Shown in pieces: positions 13,277-18,901 of a stretch of DNA of 18,901 nucleotides (positions are counted from its first letter, which is position 1; each line of letters opens with the position of its first letter). The stretch covers positions 1-18,901 of the forward strand of contig CANGOY010000008.1 of assembly GCA_947455585.1 (NCBI GenBank). Direction: 5' to 3'. The notes under the pieces are model-generated. The model was not told the DNA's origin and ran no database searches. It saw nothing but the letters and a program-made list of their open reading frames with translations. The translations under genes were made by a program, and so were the position numbers. This DNA comes from Comamonadaceae bacterium. Lineage in GTDB: Bacteria > Pseudomonadota > Gammaproteobacteria > Burkholderiales > Burkholderiaceae_C.

Positions 13277-14553
13277 AAGACAAGTTGATGGGCTATGTGG
13301 CCCCAGCACAAGCCTTATGGGCTAAGTTGCGCGAGCTTTGGCAAGACGACAAAAAAGCCGCAGGTTTTGGCGTGCGCACTGTGGAAGACGATGAGCGCGA
13401 AGCCAGCCGAATTTTGGTGTGGGCCACCGCAGCGACTTTGTTTTTTGGTTTGATTTGGGCAGGGTTTTTTAGCCTCGATGAAATCACACGAGGCCAAGGC
13501 AAAGTCATTCCCTCTAGCCGCGAACAGGTGATTCAGAGTTTGGACTCAGGTGTGCTGCGCGAGATGCTGGTGCACGAAGGCGACGTGGTGGAAAAAGACC
13601 AAGTGCTCTTGCAAATGGACGATGCACGTTCGGGCGCTGGCTACCGCGAAGCGAATGAAAAGTATTTGTCGCTCTTGGCCATGGCCGCACGGTTGCGTGC
13701 CGAGGCCAACAACACGCCTTTGAATTTTCCGCCCGAGTTGAAAGATGAGCCTCAACTCATCACCCAAGAAACGCAGGCCTACAAAGCCCGCAAGCAGGCG
13801 TTGACCGAATCGCTGCAAGCGGTGGATGCATCGCTCGCAGCCATCACGCGCGAAATCACACTGACCGCGCCTTTGGTCCAAGGTGGCGTGATGTCGGAGG
13901 TGGAGTTGTTGCGTTTGAAGCGTCAACAAGCCGAGCTCATGGGTCAGCGCGCAGAACGTAAGAACCGTTATCTGACCGATGCGAACAATGAGTTGACGCG
14001 TGTGTCATCCGACCTCTCGCAAACCAAAGAAAGTGCTTCGGCGCGTGAAGATGCGTATTTGCACACCACCATCAAGTCGCCCATGAAGGGCGTGGTGAAA
14101 AATGTGCAAGTCACCACGGTGGGTGGTGTGATTCAAGCCGGGCAGCCGATTTTGGAAATCGTGCCGACCGAAGACGAAATGATGGTCGAGGCTTATGTCA
14201 AACCGTCGGATGTGGCCTTCTTGAAGGTGGGCCAAAAAGCAGTGGTAAAGCTCAGCTCGTACGACTTCAACAAATACGGGGGCTTAGACGGTGAGCTGGA
14301 ACACTTAAGCCCCGACACGCTCAAAGACGACCGTCAGCAACGCAAACCTGGTGCCAACCCCGCCGACATGGAAGAGGGCTATTACCGAATCTTGGTGCGT
14401 ATCAAAGATGCCAACTTGGTGCGCAAAGGTTTGAAGCTAGACCCCACGCCCGGAATGACGGCGACGGTAGAAATCCGCACCGGCCAAAAGACCGTGCTGG
14501 AGTATTTGTTCCGTCCCTTGCAAAACGTTTCACAAGCACTGCGCGAACGTTAA
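13273..14553 (+). CDS. T1SS membrane fusion protein, HlyD/LapC family
   Basis: A 426-aa periplasmic adaptor linking the ABC exporter to the TolC-like channel. It has a cytoplasmic N-terminus (1-46), one transmembrane helix (about 47-66, ILVWATAATLFFGLIWAGFF), a barrel-sandwich/lipoyl half (EQVIQSLDSGVLREMLVHEGDVV), a long coiled-coil hairpin (about 115-255), then the second lipoyl half (IKSPMKGVVKNVQVTTVGGVIQ in two pieces) and a beta-barrel domain with the terminal TPGMTATVEIRTGQKTVLEY pattern, all typical of HlyD. A TGGAG Shine-Dalgarno lies 8 nt before the ATG inside the upstream gene. It is the last gene of the secretion module. I see no clear terminator in the 43 nt before phoD, so some read-through is possible. 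Confidence 0.95.
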   Translation: MKDKLMGYVAPAQALWAKLRELWQDDKKAAGFGVRTVEDDEREASRILVWATAATLFFGLIWAGFFSLDEITRGQGKVIPSSREQVIQSLDSGVLREMLVHEGDVVEKDQVLLQMDDARSGAGYREANEKYLSLLAMAARLRAEANNTPLNFPPELKDEPQLITQETQAYKARKQALTESLQAVDASLAAITREITLTAPLVQGGVMSEVELLRLKRQQAELMGQRAERKNRYLTDANNELTRVSSDLSQTKESASAREDAYLHTTIKSPMKGVVKNVQVTTVGGVIQAGQPILEIVPTEDEMMVEAYVKPSDVAFLKVGQKAVVKLSSYDFNKYGGLDGELEHLSPDTLKDDRQQRKPGANPADMEEGYYRILVRIKDANLVRKGLKLDPTPGMTATVEIRTGQKTVLEYLFRPLQNVSQALRER

Positions 14554-14596
14554 GAGACTGGCGTTTAACATGGCGGCTTATTGATTGAGCCCAAAC

Positions 14597-16153
14597 ATGC
14601 AAAGACGCGAATTTAGCCAACACCTGCAACGCAGCGCCATCGCTTTGGCGCTGTCCCCTTGGTTCAGCGCCGCGGCGGCCCCCGCAGACAAGTCACGCGC
14701 TTGGCGCAGCAACCCGTTTGCATTGGGCGTGGCAAGCGGTCGCCCACGCGCTGACTCGGTGGTGCTGTGGACGCGCTTGTTGTTTGGCGACGAAGACCGC
14801 GCAGTGGGCACCGAGGCTTTGCGTGTGCAAGTGGAGGTGTTTGCCGATGCGGCCATGAAACGCCGCGTGCAAACAACCGAGGTGGTCACAGATGAGGCGC
14901 GGGGCCACAGCGTGCACGCGCATGTGCAGCGCTTGCAGCCCAGTACCGATTATTGGTACCGCTTTAGCCAAGGCGATGCACACAGCACCGTTGGTCACAC
15001 ACGCACAGCGCCCGCGTTGAATGCCGATGTGCGCGAGCTGCGCGTGGCGTTGTCGTCGTGCCAGCACTACGAGCAAGGGCAGTTCATCGCGCACGCCGAG
15101 ATTGCCAAAGAAAAACTCGACTTTGTGTTGTTCATGGGCGACTACATCTACGAGAGCAGCAACGCGCAATACGCCATTCGCAAACACAACGGCGAAGAGC
15201 CTAAAACATTGGCGCAATATCGCGAGCGCTACGAACAATACAAGCGCGACCCCATGTTGCAAGCCGCCCATGCAGCTCATCCAGGGGTCCTGATGTGGGA
15301 TGACCACGAAGTGGTCAACGACTACGCCAACGACCAAGACCGAAACTACACCGACCCACAGCAACTGCTGCTGCGCCGTGCAGCTGCGTATCAAGCCTAC
15401 TTTGAACACCAACCGGTCTTGCTTGGGCCTGATGCCAACATCCCATCCAACATGCGCCTGTATGACCAGCTCAGTTGGGGCAAGCTGGCCGATGTCTGGA
15501 CACTCGACTGCCGCCAATACCGCAGCGCCCAAGCCTGCCGAGACCCTGTGCGTGGTGGCGGCCGCATGGTGGTGCAGTGCGACGAGTTGACGGATGCGAG
15601 CCGCACCATGTTGGGCCACGCGCAAGAGCGTTGGCTCACGGATAGCCTGAGCCAATCCAAGCGCCAATGGAAACTGGTCGCACAAGCTACGCAAATCAGC
15701 TCCACCAGCATACCCACGCCCGTGGGCCGCAGCTACTGGAACGATGCGTGGGACGGCTACCCCGAAGCGCGCAAACGTTTGCTGCAAACCGTGGTCGACG
15801 CCAAGCTGAAAAACGTGGTCACCCTCGGGGGCGACGTGCATTGCAATGTGGCTGCCAACTTGCGCTTAGAGCCGAACAACCCGCAGTCACCCATCGTGGC
15901 GAGTGAGTTCGTCACCACCTCCATCACCTCGCGCGGTTTGGGCGACAAACCCGCAGCAGTGATTCGTGAGAGTAATGCAGACCTGTTGCATTACCGCTCG
16001 GATGAGCGCGGCTACAGCCTCATCACCGTAACGCCTAGCGAAGTGCGCTGCGATTTCAGAACCACCAAGTTTCCGGCGGGCAGTGAGGCAGGGTTGAAAA
16101 CGCAGGCGAGCTATGTGGTGAAAAACGGCAAGGCCGGCCCGCAAGCCGTTTGA
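14597..16153 (+). CDS. phoD: PhoD-family alkaline phosphatase/phosphodiesterase, Tat-exported
   Basis: A 518-aa PhoD-type metallophosphoesterase acting outside the inner membrane to release phosphate from organic mono- and diesters. The N-terminus MQRREF plus a hydrophobic stretch ending in AAAAP is a twin-arginine signal. A PhoD N-terminal domain (about 40-140, GVASGRPRADSVVLWTRL) precedes the catalytic domain. Visible metal and catalytic motifs: VALSSCQHYEQGQF, Asp182 in FMGDYIYE, WDDHEVVNDY with Asp235, Asp236, His237 and Asn241, and GGDVHC with Asp413 and His415. The ATG at 14597 is used because it begins the Tat signal; a TTG at 14585 is in frame but unlikely. It lies 43 nt after the secretion operon on the same strand, but has no known functional tie. 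No pho box was recognised, so phosphate control is not shown. Confidence 0.94.
   Translation: MQRREFSQHLQRSAIALALSPWFSAAAAPADKSRAWRSNPFALGVASGRPRADSVVLWTRLLFGDEDRAVGTEALRVQVEVFADAAMKRRVQTTEVVTDEARGHSVHAHVQRLQPSTDYWYRFSQGDAHSTVGHTRTAPALNADVRELRVALSSCQHYEQGQFIAHAEIAKEKLDFVLFMGDYIYESSNAQYAIRKHNGEEPKTLAQYRERYEQYKRDPMLQAAHAAHPGVLMWDDHEVVNDYANDQDRNYTDPQQLLLRRAAAYQAYFEHQPVLLGPDANIPSNMRLYDQLSWGKLADVWTLDCRQYRSAQACRDPVRGGGRMVVQCDELTDASRTMLGHAQERWLTDSLSQSKRQWKLVAQATQISSTSIPTPVGRSYWNDAWDGYPEARKRLLQTVVDAKLKNVVTLGGDVHCNVAANLRLEPNNPQSPIVASEFVTTSITSRGLGDKPAAVIRESNADLLHYRSDERGYSLITVTPSEVRCDFRTTKFPAGSEAGLKTQASYVVKNGKAGPQAV
16121..16151 (-). terminator. Probable terminator of the liv operon, inside phoD
   Basis: Minus-strand stem AAACGGC/GCCGTTT (16151-16145 with 16129-16123), a 15-nt loop that contains the self-complementary GGCCGGCC, then TTTTT counting the stem end (16125-16121). 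It begins 6 nt past the livF stop codon and lies in the last codons of the convergent phoD gene. Confidence 0.5.
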
Positions 16154-16156
16154 GGG

Positions 16157-16858
16157 CTATGCGCTGAGTACGCCGCGGTCCAGCGTGTAGCTGCGGTCAC
16201 TCACCCACTGTGCGAAGTGCGTGTTTTGCTCGGACAGCAACACGCTCACGCCTTGGCGCTTGAGCGCCAAAATCATCTCACCCATTTGCTCCACGATGAC
16301 GGGGGCTACGCCCTCGGAGGGTTCATCGAGCAACACCATCAACGGATTTCCCATGAGCGTGCGCGCGACGGTGAGCATTTGCTGTTCACCGCCGCTCATG
16401 TGGCTGGCGGGGCATTGCTGCATGTCAGCTAAATTTGGGAACAACGCAAAGATGTGTTCGAGCGTCGATTGCGGTGCAGCGTTGCCATCCGCAAAACGGC
16501 GAGCCGCTTGCACACCGAGTTGCAAGTTTTCTAGCACCGTCAGGTCGGTGAAGATGCGCCGGTCTTCGGGCACATAGCCCAGCCCCAAACGTGCAGCTTG
16601 GTAGGGTTCAGCGTTGGAGATGTCATGCCCTGCAAACACCACGCTGCCAGCGCGTCGCGGCATGAGACCCATGATGGCTTTGAGTGTGCTGGACTTGCCC
16701 GCACCGTTGCGTCCGATGAGCGCCACGACTTCGCCGCGTTGTACATGCAGTTGCGCATCAAATACCACTTGTGCTGGGCCATACCAAGCGTTCAAGCCTT
16801 GTACTTCGAGCAGGCTTTTAGCAGCGCGAGGTGTGAGGTGTGAGGCTGATTGCGTCAT
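16157..16858 (-). CDS. livF: HAAT-family ABC importer ATPase, LivF type
   Basis: A 233-aa cytoplasmic ATPase, normal LivF length. Walker A GRNGAGKSS at 49-57, signature MSGGEQQML, Walker B VLLDEPSEGV, and the LivF-typical switch segment SEQN. Together with LivG it drives uptake through the LivHM permease, classically of leucine, isoleucine and valine; related systems carry urea, amides or aromatic acids, and the sequence does not settle the substrate. Its ATG overlaps the livG stop by 4 bp, with a purine-rich AGGGGG upstream, so it is translationally coupled. It is the last gene of the operon and is convergent with phoD, 3 bp away. Confidence 0.93.
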   Translation of the reverse strand: MTQSASHLTPRAAKSLLEVQGLNAWYGPAQVVFDAQLHVQRGEVVALIGRNGAGKSSTLKAIMGLMPRRAGSVVFAGHDISNAEPYQAARLGLGYVPEDRRIFTDLTVLENLQLGVQAARRFADGNAAPQSTLEHIFALFPNLADMQQCPASHMSGGEQQMLTVARTLMGNPLMVLLDEPSEGVAPVIVEQMGEMILALKRQGVSVLLSEQNTHFAQWVSDRSYTLDRGVLSA

Positions 16859-17709
16859 GGCATGCCCCCTGTCATTGAAGCGCCCTTTGCAGTTGCATGG
16901 GTGGACGTGTCGGCCGACATTGCCTGCATCGTGTGAGAAATGTCAAACGTTTTGCCACTGCCAAAGTACACCGCTTGCACTTGCTCGTCTGCTTGCACCT
17001 GCGCAAGCGTACCTTGCGCGATGAGTGCGCCACGCGCCATGACCAGCACGCGGTCGGCGTGTTCAAACACCACATCCATGCTGTGCTCAGTGAACAGCAC
17101 GGCCACACCGCGTTGGTTGACCAAGCTGCGGGTGAGCGCCATCAAGGCGTGTCGTTCGTCGGGGGCCATGCCTGCGGTGGGCTCGTCCATCAACAGCAAG
17201 CGAGGCTTATTGGCCAGCGCCATCGCTAGTTCGAGGCGCTTTACATCGCCGTAGGCGAGAGCGCTGCACGGGCGGTTGGCTTGTGTTTCAAGCTGCACGT
17301 TTTCTAGCAGTTGCAGCGCATCTACACGGCGATAGTGTGTGGCGCGTAGCCAAGGCGCGAGGGATTTGCCATCAGCCGACAACAACGCCATTTGCACGTT
17401 CTCGGCCACGGTGAGCGAGCCAAAGGTTTGTGCCATTTGAAACGTGCGGCTCACGCCCATTCGCCACAGCTCATGGGGTTTGCGGCTCAGCAGTGACACG
17501 CCATCCAAGGTGATGCTGCCGCTGTCGGGTGCGAGTTGGCCGTTGACCAAATTGAAGGTGGTGGATTTGCCTGCGCCGTTGGGGCCGATGAGGGCAAGCA
17601 GTTCGCCCGCTTGCAAATTGAACGACACATCGTTCACGGCTTGGTTGCCGCCGAAGGCTTTGTGTAAATGTTGGACGCTTAGAAGCGTGGTGTTGGGGTG
17701 CGCGTTCAT
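16855..17709 (-). CDS. livG: HAAT-family ABC importer ATPase, LivG type
   Basis: A 284-aa cytoplasmic ATPase. Walker A GPNGAGKST at 42-50, signature LAYGDVKRLELAMAL, Walker B LLLMDEPTAGMAPDE, switch His in FTEHSMDVVF. The long linker between Walker A and signature, with RTFQMAQTFGSLTVAENV, is typical of LivG. The usual protein ends soon after the VQAVYFGSGKTFDI region; this one carries a tail of about 30 residues rich in Met, Thr, Ser and Ala. The ATG at 17709 overlaps the stop of the permease gene by 4 bp, and GAGGTGATGC just before it is a good Shine-Dalgarno. Confidence 0.93.
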   Translation of the reverse strand: MNAHPNTTLLSVQHLHKAFGGNQAVNDVSFNLQAGELLALIGPNGAGKSTTFNLVNGQLAPDSGSITLDGVSLLSRKPHELWRMGVSRTFQMAQTFGSLTVAENVQMALLSADGKSLAPWLRATHYRRVDALQLLENVQLETQANRPCSALAYGDVKRLELAMALANKPRLLLMDEPTAGMAPDERHALMALTRSLVNQRGVAVLFTEHSMDVVFEHADRVLVMARGALIAQGTLAQVQADEQVQAVYFGSGKTFDISHTMQAMSADTSTHATAKGASMTGGMP

Positions 17710-18901
17710 GCATCACCTCGCGCGTTGGGTGAGCGCATACGCAGCCACAGCGTCTGCACCGAGCCTGCAATACCTTGCGGAAACACCAACACCAGCAGCA
17801 ACATGCTGCCACCCAACACGGCACGCCAATAGTCCGTGCTGCGGGCCAAGCTGTCTTGCAGTGCCGTAAATGTGACCGCGCCCACCAGCGGCCCAACGAG
17901 CGTGTGCACACCGCCCAACATGACCATGACCAAGCCATCGACTGACTTACTCACGCCCAACACATCGGGTGAGATGCTGCCTTTAGAAAACGCAAACAAA
18001 GCGCCCGCCAACCCAGCAAAGCCAGCGGCCACCACAAAGCCTAGCCATTGCACATGCGCGACGTTCAGCCCCATCGCTTCGGCACGGCCCACCGAGTCGC
18101 GGCTGGCACGCAATGCGTAGCCGAGAGGCGACATCAACACGCGGCGTAAGGCATAGGCGCTGAGTGCAACCAGCGCGAGTGTGAGCCAGTAATAAGAAGA
18201 CTTGTCTTGCAGCCATTCGCTAGGCCACACGCCCGTGATGCCGTTGCTACCGCCCGTGAAGTCGTCCCATTGAAAACAGATGGACCACACAATTTGTGCA
18301 AACGCCAAAGTGAGCATGGCCAAGTACACGCCTGACAAGCGCACCGCAAACCACGCAATGGGTGCAGCCACCAATGCGCTGATAAGTGGGGCCAACAACA
18401 AAGCCGTTTCGCTAGACACCCCCGCACGCAGCACCAACAGTGCGGCGGCATAGGCACCCACGCCAAAGTAAGCCGCATGGCCAAACGAATGCATGCCCGC
18501 AGGCCCCATGATGAAGTGCAAGCTGGCGGCAAACAGCGCAGCGATGAGCAAATCAATACCCAACACCAAGGTGTAGGGCGAATCAGTGGTGAACAGAGGC
18601 AACGCCAACAGCGCAGCACCGATGCACAGCCACACCCACTGCGAACGAACGCTACCCAAAACAAACGGTACCTCTTGCTCGGTGCTGATGCGCGGCGTAC
18701 TTTGCGGCTTGCCCAGCAAACCCCAAGGACGCACCATCAACACCGCAGCCATCACTAAAAACTCAGCAACCAGGGTGAGTTTGGAAAACGCAAACGACAC
18801 ACCCCAAATGTCAACCGTGCCCACCGCAATGCACAGCGCTTTGATTTCTGCAATCAACAAGGCCGCCACAAATGCGCCGGGAATCGAGCCCATGCCGCCC
18901 A
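17706..18901 (-). CDS. Fused LivH-LivM permease of a HAAT ABC importer (partial, 5' end off window)
   Basis: The frame is open to the right edge; 398 codons are visible. The first about 65 residues are the C-terminus of a LivH permease: GGMGSIPGAFVAALLIAE, then LVAEFLVMAAVLMVRPWGLLGK. After a short linker (KPQSTPRISTEQEVPF) a complete LivM follows, with a hydrophobic helix WVWLCIGAALLALPLF, the SLHFIMGPAGMHSFGHAAYFGVGAYAAALL segment in pieces, LSGVYLAMLTLAFAQIVW, and the EAA-like ASRDSVGRAEAMGLN loop. Both inner-membrane subunits are therefore on one polypeptide. An internal ATG at 18893 is in frame, but it lies within the conserved LivH motif and is not a likely start. The substrate-binding protein must be encoded elsewhere, perhaps upstream off the window. 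Confidence 0.9.
   Translation of the reverse strand, partial: GGMGSIPGAFVAALLIAEIKALCIAVGTVDIWGVSFAFSKLTLVAEFLVMAAVLMVRPWGLLGKPQSTPRISTEQEVPFVLGSVRSQWVWLCIGAALLALPLFTTDSPYTLVLGIDLLIAALFAASLHFIMGPAGMHSFGHAAYFGVGAYAAALLVLRAGVSSETALLLAPLISALVAAPIAWFAVRLSGVYLAMLTLAFAQIVWSICFQWDDFTGGSNGITGVWPSEWLQDKSSYYWLTLALVALSAYALRRVLMSPLGYALRASRDSVGRAEAMGLNVAHVQWLGFVVAAGFAGLAGALFAFSKGSISPDVLGVSKSVDGLVMVMLGGVHTLVGPLVGAVTFTALQDSLARSTDYWRAVLGGSMLLLVLVFPQGIAGSVQTLWLRMRSPNARGDA

Noticed and set aside
14554..14596. Terminator between the HlyD-type gene and phoD
   Set aside because: Only a 5-bp GTTAA/TTAAC pairing with no T-tract; not strong enough to call.
14693..15841. 382-codon minus-strand open frame across phoD
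   Set aside because: Antisense of phoD; the plus-strand product has a Tat signal and all metal motifs.
1..18901. CRISPR array, tRNA, rRNA, insertion sequence, prophage or toxin-antitoxin pair
   Set aside because: Looked for on both strands; no regularly spaced repeats, cloverleaf with CCA, rRNA segments, transposase/integrase motifs or small paired genes were found.

Overview
The window looks like a chromosomal segment from a betaproteobacterium of the order Burkholderiales, most likely family Comamonadaceae. This is inferred from gene content (DUF3567 and DUF3108 proteins, a fused LivH-LivM permease, PurU) and from protein and codon style; no rRNA marker is present. Most genes are moderately GC-rich. 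The exceptions are an AT-rich island covering most of one large adhesin gene and the two intergenic regions around its operon.

Left part (1-5396). On the minus strand are: the N-terminal 298 codons of a GlcD-type FAD oxidase subunit running off the left edge; a GcvA-like LysR regulator lying 15 bp behind purU (10-formyl-THF deformylase), probably as a purU-lysR pair; a DUF3567 protein followed by a clear UUCG-loop terminator; and a TonB-like, membrane-anchored DUF3108 protein. Divergent from the last, on the plus strand, is a fumarylacetoacetate-hydrolase-like protein. By my alignment from memory it has lost three of the four metal ligands and the catalytic lysine of the family, so it may be a pseudoenzyme. 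A 30-bp imperfect inverted repeat sits in the 287-bp gap between glcD and lysR.

Centre (5591-14553), plus strand. This is a complete type I secretion/adhesion module: an OmpA-type peptidoglycan-binding protein; a 1028-residue cysteine-free adhesin with a BapA-prefix-like N-terminus, two tandem Ig-like A-B units, VCBS-like domains and a T1SS-type C-terminus; then a TolC-family outer-membrane channel, a LapB-type ABC exporter with a dead C39 domain, and a LapC/HlyD-type membrane fusion protein. The first two genes have a TATAAT promoter region. A perfect 12-bp hairpin just after the adhesin stop and a second candidate promoter separate them from the three tightly packed exporter genes. The proposed working model is that LapB/LapC/TolC export the adhesin, whose N-terminal plug may stay in the channel, while the OmpA protein ties the assembly to the cell wall. 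No LapG, LapD or cyclic-di-GMP gene is in the window.

Right part (14597-18901). A Tat-exported PhoD phosphatase/phosphodiesterase follows on the plus strand. Convergent to it is a branched-chain-amino-acid-type (HAAT) ABC importer operon, livHM(fused)-livG-livF, translationally coupled by 4-bp overlaps, ending in a probable terminator inside the 3' end of phoD and running off the right edge.

No tRNA, rRNA, CRISPR array, insertion sequence or phage gene was seen. The strongest leads are the degenerate FAH-like protein and the mosaic adhesin module.
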